In this document: one piece after another, positions 25,256 through 33,425 of the stretch
How the letters are laid out: each line of letters starts with the position of its first letter
How positions within the stretch are numbered: position 1 is the first letter of the stretch
Source: Bacillota bacterium
Lineage (GTDB): Bacteria > Bacillota > UBA4882 > UBA8346
Length of the DNA: 64,000 bases
Reading direction: 5' to 3'
Assembly: GCA_023426245.1 (NCBI GenBank)
Contig: JAFABB010000017.1
Location: forward strand, 62,001-126,000
Translations under genes and position numbers: made by a program
Notes under the pieces: model-generated
Database searches by the model: none
Seen by the model: the letters and a program-made list of their open reading frames with translations, nothing else
What the model was told of the DNA's origin: nothing

Positions 25256-26011
25256 TTGATATACCAGACTTTATTTTTAATTATTGCCGGTTTTGCCGCT
25301 GCTTTTGTCGACTCCATTGCCGGTGGGGGCGGTATTATTAGTTTACCGGCGCTTTTAATTGCCGGGGTTCCACCCCATTTAGCCCTGGGGACGAATAAAT
25401 TTGCCTCAACTGCAGCTTCTTTAACCAGTTCAATTCAATACGCTCGCTCTGCTAAAGTTGACTTTGGATTATTAAAATACTTGATCCCGTTCACTTTAAT
25501 CGGCGCTTTTTGGGGAGCCCATACCGTATTAGAAATTGACCAGCGCGTGTTGAATGTGATGGTTTTAATTTTAATCCTTGGGGTTGGAATCTACAGCCTT
25601 TTTTCCAAACAAATCGGCCATAATGAAAATCCCTATCCAATAACAACTGGGAGATTTATCGGAGGGATTTTTCTCGCTTTGGGACTTGGTTTTTATGATG
25701 GTTTTTTTGGACCGGGCACAGGATCTTTTCTAATGTTTGGCTTTATTGCCATTTATGGTATGGACTTCATCCATGCCAGCGGAAATGCCCGGGTCCTCAA
25801 TTTTGCCAGTAATATTGCGGCTCTGGCAACCTTTGTCCTTCAACGGCAGGTAAATTACAAGATTGGCTTTCCTTTCCTGCTTGCCATGATCTGTGGAGCT
25901 GCGCTCGGGAGCAGAATGGCTTTGCATAAAGGTATCAAACTGGTTAAACCTATTTTTATCATCATGTCCCTGGCTGCCGCCGGTAAACTATTATATAATT
26001 TGCTTCATTAA
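25256..26011 (+). CDS. TSUP (TauE/SafE) family membrane transporter
   Basis: 251 residues with about 7-8 hydrophobic segments. The family motif is near the N-terminus: VDSIAGGGGIISLPALL, then GTNKFASTAASLTSS. A second half repeat lies around GFYDGFFGPGTGSFLMFG. TSUP proteins move small anions such as sulfite, sulfoacetate or organosulfur compounds; the substrate is unknown here. The start is TTG 25256 with AGAAGGTG upstream. It precedes the second RluA gene by 21 bp and is probably co-transcribed. Confidence 0.88.
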   Translation: MIYQTLFLIIAGFAAAFVDSIAGGGGIISLPALLIAGVPPHLALGTNKFASTAASLTSSIQYARSAKVDFGLLKYLIPFTLIGAFWGAHTVLEIDQRVLNVMVLILILGVGIYSLFSKQIGHNENPYPITTGRFIGGIFLALGLGFYDGFFGPGTGSFLMFGFIAIYGMDFIHASGNARVLNFASNIAALATFVLQRQVNYKIGFPFLLAMICGAALGSRMALHKGIKLVKPIFIIMSLAAAGKLLYNLLH

Positions 26012-26032
26012 TCAAAACGAAGTGGAAAAACA

Positions 26033-26968
26033 ATGACCAAAAAAGCTAATGAATTAGAATATATTATCCCCGCTGTCTGGGCCGGCCGGACTTTGGAGTC
26101 TTTTCTTCGAAACGAACTTCATCTTTCACGAGGATATATCCGGGTTTTGAAAAAATTCCATGCAATTAGACTTAACTCCCAACCGGTCTGGGTATCTCAC
26201 CACCTACAGGGCGGTGAAAAGTTAGCGATTAAGCTTATCTCACTTAAGCAGGATATTGTTCCCGAGGCGCTTCCCCTGGCTATCATATACGAAGATGACG
26301 ATGTGGTTGTCATTAATAAAGCGGCCGGCATGGTAGTCCATCCGGTAGGAGTCCATAAAAACGGGACAATGGCAAACGCCCTCGTTCATCACTGGCTAAA
26401 CACCAACCAACCAGCCTCGTTTCACCCGGTCCACCGTCTCGATCGCTTCACCTCCGGCCTCATCGTGATTGCCAAAAATCCCTGGGCTCATCAACAATTA
26501 TCCCTCCAGGTCGATGCCGGTCATTTTCACCGTCTATACTTGGCTATCTGCCAAGGGGCGCCTCCACAAAAGAGCGCTAAAATCAGTACCCCTTTAAAGC
26601 TAGCCGGGCAAGGTTTCCGTTGGGAAGCTGCCACTGACGGAAAAACAGCTCTCACCCGTTACCGGGTCCTTAAACAAACTCCGGGCACTTCGTTGATTGC
26701 GGTCAAGTTGCTTACCGGGAGGTCCCACCAAATAAGGGCTCATTTCGCTTATTTGGGGATCCCTCTATATGGAGATGCTGTCTATGACAAAAGCGGTTCC
26801 GAAAATCTCCGGCCGGCATTACATGCAGTCCGCCTAACCTTCATCCATCCGCGTTTTCATACCAGGCTTCAATTGACAGCACCATTGCCTGAAGAGTTAG
26901 AAAAGATTTTGAATCATACCGGCTTAAACCCTGTCAATGGCTTACTTTGGAAACTTTTCAAGCTGTAA
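26033..26968 (+). CDS. RluA-family pseudouridine synthase (second copy)
   Basis: 311 residues. A short S4-like N-terminus (SRGYIRVLKKFHAIRLN) is followed by the catalytic domain with Asp in HPVHRLDRFTSG and the late motif LLTGRSHQIRAHFAYLG. It modifies uridines in rRNA or tRNA; the target cannot be assigned. It shares about the same layout as the gene at 5838-6764 but is clearly diverged, so they are paralogues rather than a recent duplication. Confidence 0.9.
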   Translation: MTKKANELEYIIPAVWAGRTLESFLRNELHLSRGYIRVLKKFHAIRLNSQPVWVSHHLQGGEKLAIKLISLKQDIVPEALPLAIIYEDDDVVVINKAAGMVVHPVGVHKNGTMANALVHHWLNTNQPASFHPVHRLDRFTSGLIVIAKNPWAHQQLSLQVDAGHFHRLYLAICQGAPPQKSAKISTPLKLAGQGFRWEAATDGKTALTRYRVLKQTPGTSLIAVKLLTGRSHQIRAHFAYLGIPLYGDAVYDKSGSENLRPALHAVRLTFIHPRFHTRLQLTAPLPEELEKILNHTGLNPVNGLLWKLFKL

Positions 26969-27045
26969 GACTCCTTCCGGGAATTATTCCCCAGAATTGT
27001 TGTTGCAGATTCAGAGATCGTCCCGATTGTTAGGATCGAGCTATA

Positions 27046-27471
27046 TTAGTTTTTTGAAGGGGTTCCCCGCTCTTTTTGTATTTCTAAGGCTATTTGTGGA
27101 AAAGCCTGCCGTAATTGGACTACAATCCATCCCTGAACATCCCGGTCGCCATTCGCCCATAAAACGGATAACTTTTCAACAAAACTCATCATTTCCTCAT
27201 TGGGGAATAATAGGGATGTATTTTCATGGGTTGAAGCAACTTCATTATCCTTGGTAAACCCTTTTAAAATCCAATCGACGGATACCTGATAAAGATCTGA
27301 TAGCAGAATTAAGGTTTTTGTCGAAGGAGGGTATTTGCCATTTTCCAATTCGCTTAAATTACCCGTTGATATGCCAGTTTTCAAGGACACCTGTTTTGGA
27401 GTGAGATTGAGAATTGAACGTATTTGTTTTAATCTCAAACTAATTCCGGATAAATCGACTCTGATATCCAA
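27046..27471 (-). CDS. XRE-family HTH regulator
   Basis: 141 residues. The Cro/C1-type HTH is at about 11-66 (LKQIRSILNLTPKQVSLKTG, NLSELENGKYPPSTKTLILL, LYQVSVDWILKG). A C-terminal part of unknown function follows. The start is TTG 27471; the nearest ribosome site, GAGGGGG, is about 13 bp upstream, so translation may be weak. On the minus strand TTTACA and TATTAT flank 27495-27521 with a 15-bp spacer, a poor promoter. It is divergent from the c-di-GMP riboswitch and chemoreceptor, and could regulate that locus or itself. Confidence 0.82.
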   Translation of the reverse strand: MDIRVDLSGISLRLKQIRSILNLTPKQVSLKTGISTGNLSELENGKYPPSTKTLILLSDLYQVSVDWILKGFTKDNEVASTHENTSLLFPNEEMMSFVEKLSVLWANGDRDVQGWIVVQLRQAFPQIALEIQKERGTPSKN

Positions 27472-27585
27472 ATAATTTTCTTGACCCCCTCTGATAATAG
27501 AGTTATACTAAAGTTGTAAAGATCTAAATTAATCCATTTTATTATTAAGTATATCATAATAATTAAATTTTTAATTTTTTAGAAT

Positions 27586-27682
27586 CAGCGACGAATGGCA
27601 AACGCCTGTGAAAACAGCGGACGCAAAACTACGGGTCTAAAATCTCATACGAGATCATGATGGCCGAGTTGCCGAAAGAGTC
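27586..27682 (+). ncRNA. cyclic di-GMP-I (GEMM-I) riboswitch aptamer
   Basis: Hallmarks in order: GGCAAAC at 27598, a small hairpin with GTGAAAAC, then GACGCAAAACTACGGGTCTA (27620-27639; family GACGCAAAGCUACGGGCCUAA). A variable stem follows (ATCTCATACGAGAT) and then GATGGCCGAGTTGCCGAA (27659-27676), which forms the 3' side of the three-way junction. It senses the second messenger c-di-GMP. An expression platform with a terminator follows directly, and the first gene downstream encodes a chemoreceptor, a common GEMM target. Confidence 0.9.
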
Positions 27683-27687
27683 TTTTA

Positions 27688-27726
27688 AGCCTGCGGCTAT
27701 AACAAAAAGTCCGCAGGTATTTTTAT
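27688..27726 (+). terminator. riboswitch-linked terminator
   Basis: Stem CCTGCGG (27690-27696) with CCGCAGG (27711-27717), followed by TATTTTTATA. It is the expression platform of the c-di-GMP aptamer. Whether the ligand turns transcription on or off cannot be decided without testing alternative pairings. Confidence 0.75.
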
Positions 27727-27890
27727 ACATCGATCTCTTTAATATATAAGAAATAGGGTGGTGACCAAAATCGGCCAATAAATGCGCAATGAAAAGTCAA
27801 ACCTCAAAGGAAGTCATTTTGTGAAGATTCAAAGCGGTACATTCTGACTTCTTAGGCGAGTAAAACAACAACGAGAATAGGAGAATCATC

Positions 27891-29546
27891 ATGAAACAAA
27901 AAATGAAATTAAGCGCAAAAATTATACTCGGCTTCGGTATTCTTGTGGTTTTGTTCATTTTCATGTCAATTTTCGCGGTATATAGTATGAACGTTGTCAA
28001 CAACGAGTTGAACGAAGTCAATACATATAAGGCGCGGGTGGAATTAAGCAATACAATGCAAAAAGCCATCTTGTTAATTAGTAGAAATGTTCGGGGCGCG
28101 GTATTATTTGAAGATCTAACTGTTGTGCAAAATGAACAGCAATCCATCGATAATGCTTATAAAGAATATGATACGGCATTTGCTGCACTGAATGGTCAAA
28201 ATCTCTCGCAAGAAGGAAAAAACTTGCTTGTTAAAATAAAAGAAATAAATGATAATACTCGGCCAGTCATAGAGCAAGTCTTGCAGTTAGGTTTAAGCAA
28301 CAAAAATACCGAGGGGGTGGCTATACTTTCAGGTCATTTGACTGCGGAAGTAGCTGAATGGATCAACCAACTTTCCGCATTGTCTAAATTTGAGAACTTA
28401 AAAAATCAGGAGGTAATGGACAGAGCCAAGCGAACTTTCGATGTTTTATTAACGACTTTGATTATTTTGGTGGGGATATGTATTGCAATAGCGACATTAC
28501 TCTCCTATGTAATTACCCGTAGTATTACGGGACCGATGAACTCGATTGCAACCCGTATTGGAGAAGGGGCCGGACAAGTAGCCGCAGCTTCCAACCAGTT
28601 ATCCGCCTCAGCGCAACAGTTATCCCAAGGTAGCACCGAACAAGCCGCCGCCATTGAAGAAACTTCATCCACCCTGCAGGAATCCGCTTCCATGATGTCG
28701 CAAAGTACATCCAATACCAAACAAGCCGCCCAACTGTCTGAACAGGCCAAACTCTCGGCTGATAACGGCAGTGCCCAGATGCAGGAGATGATGGAATCTA
28801 TCCGAGAAATCAAGGATTCCAGCGACAAAATAGCTAAAATCATTAAGGTCATTGACGATATTGCATTTCAAACCAATATTCTGGCTTTAAACGCAGCCAT
28901 TGAGGCTGCCCGGGCCGGAGAAGCCGGCATGGGATTTGCAGTTGTGGCCGAAGAAGTACGAAATCTGGCGCAAAGAAGCGCCCAAGCTGCTAAAGATACT
29001 ACTGCAATTATTGAATCCAATATTGAGCTTTCGAATAAGGGTGTGTCCGTCGCTGTGAAAGTTCATGAAGCTTTAGAAGAAATAACAGTCCAAACCAAAA
29101 AGGTCAGTGAATTAATGGACGAAATTGCCGCAGCCAGCCAGGAACAGGCTCAGGGGGTTGAGCAGGTTAATAAAGCCATGACCCAAGTGGAAACTGTTAC
29201 CCAACAAAATGCCGCCAACGCGGAAGAAAGCGCCTCGGCAGCCGAAGAATTAAGCGCCCAAGCGGAAAGTATGAGAAAAATTGTATCGGAGCTCTCCGAG
29301 TTGGTAAATGGCACAGCGGCGTCACTTAAGTTACAATTTGAGAATACAGGGCATCCCAGCCATCATCTAAGCCATATGAATCCACCGGTCTCAGCAATCG
29401 GCACAAATCATCGAACCCAGACCCATGCGGAGCATTGGCATCAAAATGAACTTTTAGCGGATACGATGAATAAAACAGATCATCAAACCAAAGTAGTCCG
29501 TCCTGAAGATGTGATTCCTCTGGAAAAGGATTTCGATCGATTTTAA
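27891..29546 (+). CDS. methyl-accepting chemotaxis protein under c-di-GMP riboswitch
   Basis: 551 residues. TM1 is at about 13-33, a helical extracytoplasmic sensor of about 150 residues follows (four-helix-bundle type), TM2 is at about 185-207, then HAMP (about 208-260) and a signalling domain. Its tip has IDDIAFQTNILALNAAIEAA followed by RAGEAGMGFAVVAEEVRNLA. It relays to CheA/CheW. The last 50 residues form a His/Asn-rich tail with no CheR-binding pentapeptide seen. GGAGAATCATC precedes the ATG. The riboswitch links chemotaxis or adhesion behaviour to c-di-GMP. Confidence 0.94.
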   Translation: MKQKMKLSAKIILGFGILVVLFIFMSIFAVYSMNVVNNELNEVNTYKARVELSNTMQKAILLISRNVRGAVLFEDLTVVQNEQQSIDNAYKEYDTAFAALNGQNLSQEGKNLLVKIKEINDNTRPVIEQVLQLGLSNKNTEGVAILSGHLTAEVAEWINQLSALSKFENLKNQEVMDRAKRTFDVLLTTLIILVGICIAIATLLSYVITRSITGPMNSIATRIGEGAGQVAAASNQLSASAQQLSQGSTEQAAAIEETSSTLQESASMMSQSTSNTKQAAQLSEQAKLSADNGSAQMQEMMESIREIKDSSDKIAKIIKVIDDIAFQTNILALNAAIEAARAGEAGMGFAVVAEEVRNLAQRSAQAAKDTTAIIESNIELSNKGVSVAVKVHEALEEITVQTKKVSELMDEIAAASQEQAQGVEQVNKAMTQVETVTQQNAANAEESASAAEELSAQAESMRKIVSELSELVNGTAASLKLQFENTGHPSHHLSHMNPPVSAIGTNHRTQTHAEHWHQNELLADTMNKTDHQTKVVRPEDVIPLEKDFDRF

Positions 29547-29658
29547 TATGAATCCGGCCGTTTTAATTCATTTCTTGATGTTGAAACCGGCATTTTCACC
29601 CCCCGAAGTTAATTTCTCAAGGGAGGCTCATTATCCGATAAATAAAAATTAAATCTCC

Positions 29659-29698
29659 AACAAAAACACCGGGATGATCAAGTCCCGGTGTTTTTGTT
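29659..29698. terminator. bidirectional terminator between chemoreceptor and TPR gene
   Basis: Perfect 16-bp arms AACAAAAACACCGGGA (29659-29674) and complement (29683-29698). The A/T-rich ends provide T-runs in both directions, and it lies between convergent genes. Confidence 0.9.
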
Positions 29699-29746
29699 AC
29701 CTCTCAAGTTGCTTTCCTCGCCAAACAAGACAACGAAACATAACCG

Positions 29747-31105
29747 TTATTCCTGAATCATCTCATCTTTTGGTTTCAACTGAGTGATAATATCGGTAAT
29801 CTCCTGCCGCCAATCGGCATCCGGAATATATTCCAGCGCTTTTGTCAGATTTTCCAATGCTTTATCCGTATCCCCCAAATCTCTGAATGATAATCCCGAA
29901 TAAATTAGGGAGCTTACATCATAAGGGCTCATAACCAAAATCTTTTCAAAATAACCTAAAGCACTTTGATATTCTTGGGATAAATATAAACAAATCCCCA
30001 AATTGGTATAAATCTTGATCAAGAATTCATCATCGTCGGGGTTCGTCTTTTTCAGAGCTTCCTCATAAAAGGCTATTGCCGGTTTAAACTCTTTTCCATA
30101 AAATAACACATTACCGGTTTCATAAAATCTTTGATAATCAAGGTCGCTTTGATTGAGCAAGGCCTCGCTGAGCTGAACGGCTTGTCCAAAATCACCTTCA
30201 TAATTGGCGATTTGCATCTGTACATAAGTTTGAATACCATTATCAGGGGACATGATATCCGTCAGGAAATAATGGGCTAATGAGGTATTCCCTTTCATAG
30301 CAAGAGTTTCGGCTAAAGTGTTTAAATGTGCGGGAATTTTACTCAGGGAGGTTTTAACTTTTAACCGGTATATTTCCTTCATAGCTGGCACTGAAACCGT
30401 CATCTGCTGCCCGTAAGGTCTAACCGTATTCATAACAGAGGTACTGGTCAAATTGATCAAATTCAAGTAGGCCTTAACCGGGACCACAGGACAGTTGGTA
30501 AAACAATCAAGAAGTACCCCAATGGCTTTATCAGTCTCTTTATTTTGCACTAAAACTTCAGCCAAATTTAGGTAGGGTTCCGGATAATCTTTTCTTGAAG
30601 CAATGGCTTTTTGTAAGTACTTTTGTATAGTGAGCGAATCATTATGTTTGTTCATTTCACTCAAAGCCAGATAATTATTAAGATATGGGTTGTCCCCCAA
30701 TTTGACCGACGCTTTCTTCAAGAATGCGCCGGCATCTCCCAACTGGGCTTCCGGATAAATCATTGCTGTCAAGCCTTGAAACAGCAATCGCTGTGGATCA
30801 TCAGGGGCTGTGGCTTGTTCCCCATCAAAAAAAGTTTTTAAGCTGTCGAAACTGCCCAATTTTCTAAATTTATGATCATAAATTCGAAATTGTTCATAGT
30901 CCGAAGCATTTTGATAACAAATTACCCCGAGTGCCAAATACGCCGGATTATTGGCACTCAATTCCCTGGCAATCGTTCCGGCATTATCGTAATTTCCCTG
31001 ACTGCAGGCGAACCAAAAATCATTTTCACTCGCAGCCCATGCCGGAACCCCAACCAATAACAATAAAACGCTTACCATGGCCAGTAAAAAAATCCGCTTA
31101 CCCAA
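29747..31105 (-). CDS. exported TPR-repeat protein
   Basis: 452 residues from TTG 31105. A signal peptide (about 1-24, ending VPAWA-A) is followed by TPR units along the whole length. The last ones are clearest (FYKEAL..KIYTNLGICLYLSQEYQSAL, then SLIYSGLSFRDLGDTDKAL). It is a protein-interaction scaffold outside the cytoplasmic membrane; partner unknown. The frame runs to 31141, but GAAGGTGG lies within it, just before TTG 31105, and the trimmed start gives a normal signal peptide. Its upstream region holds DnaA-box-like sites. Confidence 0.82.
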   Translation of the reverse strand: MGKRIFLLAMVSVLLLLVGVPAWAASENDFWFACSQGNYDNAGTIARELSANNPAYLALGVICYQNASDYEQFRIYDHKFRKLGSFDSLKTFFDGEQATAPDDPQRLLFQGLTAMIYPEAQLGDAGAFLKKASVKLGDNPYLNNYLALSEMNKHNDSLTIQKYLQKAIASRKDYPEPYLNLAEVLVQNKETDKAIGVLLDCFTNCPVVPVKAYLNLINLTSTSVMNTVRPYGQQMTVSVPAMKEIYRLKVKTSLSKIPAHLNTLAETLAMKGNTSLAHYFLTDIMSPDNGIQTYVQMQIANYEGDFGQAVQLSEALLNQSDLDYQRFYETGNVLFYGKEFKPAIAFYEEALKKTNPDDDEFLIKIYTNLGICLYLSQEYQSALGYFEKILVMSPYDVSSLIYSGLSFRDLGDTDKALENLTKALEYIPDADWRQEITDIITQLKPKDEMIQE

Positions 31106-31188
31106 TGTTTCCACCTTCTCAATTTTCAATACTTTTACCAAAATAATTCATATCTTATCGATTTCAACTTTTACACAACCTCTGTAAT

Positions 31189-31391
31189 TTATCCCATAAG
31201 TTATCCACAATGTTGATAATTTTTGTTGACATATTGATAACTTGTGGACATATAATATACTTTCTCTATTTTTTTCCAAGAAGCGAGTAATAAAATTTTT
31301 GAGAATAATCCTTTCGTAACTTGGCTTATCCCCTTCAACTATCTTCTTTCCTCAATATAGGTTAAAGTTAAAGGGCCATCAGTTATCCACA
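31189..31391. promoter_or_regulatory. AT-rich intergenic region with two perfect DnaA boxes
   Basis: TTATCCACA occurs at 31201-31209 and 31383-31391, both exact matches to the consensus DnaA box. A third site, TGTGGACAT at 31243-31251, is in the reverse orientation with two mismatches. Between them is AT-rich DNA with repeated TTGATAA/TTGACA words. There is no dnaA or dnaN nearby, so an origin is unlikely. A DnaA-titrating or DnaA-regulated site fits better. Confidence 0.55.
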
Positions 31392-31429
31392 AGAATCTTT
31401 TTCCTTTCTACCAACCAAGCAGTAAACGT

Positions 31430-32920
31430 TTAGGAATTTGCCTTGGGATTATCAAGCGCTGTTTTATAGGGAGACTGGTCGGAAAAGGCCTTGACTTTGC
31501 TTTCCGCTTTGATGGTAGGAAGTAAAGTCCCGGGCCCCCCCACGCAACCGCCCGGACATGCCATACCTTCCAGTAAATAACCGTTTCTTTGACCAGCTTT
31601 GGCCAAATTCATCATTTTGATACAGTTTTTTAAACTATCGGCTTTATCAACCTGTATTTCTTGTTCCGGATAAAAATGGTGAATATTTTGTAAAATGGCA
31701 TTTGTCACTCCGCTTGAATAAGCATAACTTCGTCCGCAGCTTGAGGCATCTTCGATCGTTTCTTTTTGTTCAAGCTCCGCCAGGTTTACTCCGGCCGCCA
31801 CCAGGATTCCCATTAACTCTTCAAAGGTAATTACAAAATCAATATAGTCTTTTACCTCAGCTTCGAGCGCTTCAATCTTTTTCGAAATGCATGGGCCAAC
31901 AAACACCACTTTGGCTTCGGGGTCCTGTTCTTTGATGTATTTGGCCGTGGCCACCATCGGAGTATGGGAAGAGGATATATAAGGAAAAAGTTCCGGAAAT
32001 CTTTTTTCAACCATCATCGCCCAAGACGGACAACAGGAAGTTCCCAAATAAGGTTGCCTTGTCGAAACATTTTCATGGAAAACTTTAGCCTCGTGAATCG
32101 AAGCTACATCGGCTCCCAGCCCTACTTCCACCACATCGGTAAAACCCAGGCTTCTGATTCCTTGAAATATAATTTCCGGTGTGGCCAAAGGACCGAATTG
32201 GCCGACAAACGAAGGGGCAATGGCTACATAAATTTTTTGATTTTTCTTCAAGGCTAAGATGAGTTGAAAAATTTCCGATTTATCGGAAATTGCACCGAAT
32301 GGACAACTTACAATGCACATTCCGCAGGCTACACACTTATCTTGGTTAATTTTAGCCCGCCCCAAATAATCGCTTTCGATGGCATCAACGCCACAAGCCG
32401 CTGCGCATGGCCGATCATATTTTACAATGGCGCTATAGGGACAAACTTCGCGACATTTGCCGCAACGAATACACTTCTCGCCATCAATTTGAGCCCTATC
32501 GTTTCCGATGGTAATTGCTTTTACCGGACAAACATGAACACAGGGATGGGCTAGACACTTTCGGCAATTGTCGGTAACCCAAAAAGCTGTGGTGGGACAA
32601 GATTCGCATGCAAAAGGAATTACATTGACCAAAGGAGCTTTCAGAACTCTATGGGGCACCGCCACATCCGTAACGCCTACCGCCAATGCCGAATGTTCGT
32701 CAACTTTACGGAGGGGAAGGCTCATGGCCAGCCTGAGCCGTTCGCCGACGATGGCCCGTTCCTTAAAAATACTTTCCCGGTATTGGGGCACTTCACCCGG
32801 CAAGATCTTATAGGGGATTTCTTCAATTTTTTGATATTCTAGATTTCCAAAAGCGAAACGAGCCACCTCAGTAAAAACTTGGCGGCGAATCTGAGTAATC
32901 GAAGTATATATTCCCCTCAT
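31430..32920 (-). CDS. monomeric [FeFe]-hydrogenase, group B type
   Basis: 496 residues. The N-terminal half carries ferredoxin-type clusters: C105/C108, C119-C122-C127-C131, C150-C153-C156-C160 and C196-C199-C202-C206. The H-cluster domain has TSCCPSW (294-300), VGPCISKKIE (341-350) and EGMACPGGCVGG (451-462). The VGPC form of motif 2 and TSCCP in motif 1 are typical of group B. It makes or uses H2 with ferredoxin. It overlaps a NuoE-like ferredoxin gene by 4 bp (ATGA), so the two are made together and may form a complex. Function within group B is poorly known. Confidence 0.92.
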   Translation of the reverse strand: MRGIYTSITQIRRQVFTEVARFAFGNLEYQKIEEIPYKILPGEVPQYRESIFKERAIVGERLRLAMSLPLRKVDEHSALAVGVTDVAVPHRVLKAPLVNVIPFACESCPTTAFWVTDNCRKCLAHPCVHVCPVKAITIGNDRAQIDGEKCIRCGKCREVCPYSAIVKYDRPCAAACGVDAIESDYLGRAKINQDKCVACGMCIVSCPFGAISDKSEIFQLILALKKNQKIYVAIAPSFVGQFGPLATPEIIFQGIRSLGFTDVVEVGLGADVASIHEAKVFHENVSTRQPYLGTSCCPSWAMMVEKRFPELFPYISSSHTPMVATAKYIKEQDPEAKVVFVGPCISKKIEALEAEVKDYIDFVITFEELMGILVAAGVNLAELEQKETIEDASSCGRSYAYSSGVTNAILQNIHHFYPEQEIQVDKADSLKNCIKMMNLAKAGQRNGYLLEGMACPGGCVGGPGTLLPTIKAESKVKAFSDQSPYKTALDNPKANS

Positions 32921-33162
32921 GCGTTCATACCATCCATAATTCTGGCCAGGACTTCTTCATTGGTGGCGTTTTGAATTTTCTGACCGTTGATAAAGACTAT
33001 CGGAGCCACTTTTTCTCCTAAACAATCCTTGATACACTTGATAATCTCCAATGAAATATTTTGATACTCCCGCCGCAAATCTTCAACCGACTCAATGATG
33101 TTTAATGCTCCCATCATGGTACAATGAGTTCCTACGCATATCTCTACCTTGATATCTTTCAT
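32917..33162 (-). CDS. small thioredoxin-like [2Fe-2S] ferredoxin (NuoE/HydC-like)
   Basis: 81 residues from ATG 33162. Four cysteines follow the NuoE-type spacing: CVGTHC (CxxxxC) near the N-terminus and CIKDC (CxxxC) mid-protein, with VFINGQKI later. It should hold one [2Fe-2S] cluster and pass electrons to the hydrogenase, whose start overlaps its stop. The longer frame to 33276 is not supported; AAAGGA lies 8 bp before ATG 33162. Confidence 0.87.
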   Translation of the reverse strand: MKDIKVEICVGTHCTMMGALNIIESVEDLRREYQNISLEIIKCIKDCLGEKVAPIVFINGQKIQNATNEEVLARIMDGMNA

Positions 33163-33378
33163 ACAAGTCATCCTTTCAAACCGTTGTAAACGAATCCGTC
33201 CCAGTATTATAGCTGTTTGCTCAAAATTACATCTATGATAAGTATAACCAGCCACAGGTATCATTGCAATATACAAAATTGTTGTGAACTATTTCCTAGA
33301 GAGTGATAAAAGCTATAGCTAAAATTAATAAATTACTATGAACAAAATATTGCCATTCATCCCAAAATTCACTAAACA

Positions 33379-33387
33379 TGATATAAT
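33379..33387 (+). promoter_or_regulatory. extended -10 promoter of the MFS gene
   Basis: TGATATAAT is an extended -10 (TGnTATAAT) about 39 bp before the TTG start. No good -35 is present, as is usual for extended -10 promoters. Confidence 0.55.
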
Positions 33388-33425
33388 GATAGAGTTTACT
33401 TTTTATCAAATGGAGTGAGCTTTCA

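Noticed and set aside
31226..31256. TTGACA and TATAAT on the plus strand in the DnaA-box region
   Set aside because: Spacer is 19 bp and no plus-strand gene follows for over 2 kb.
31189..31391. Replication origin (oriC)
   Set aside because: Only two perfect DnaA boxes, no dnaA/dnaN/rpmH neighbours and no clear unwinding element.
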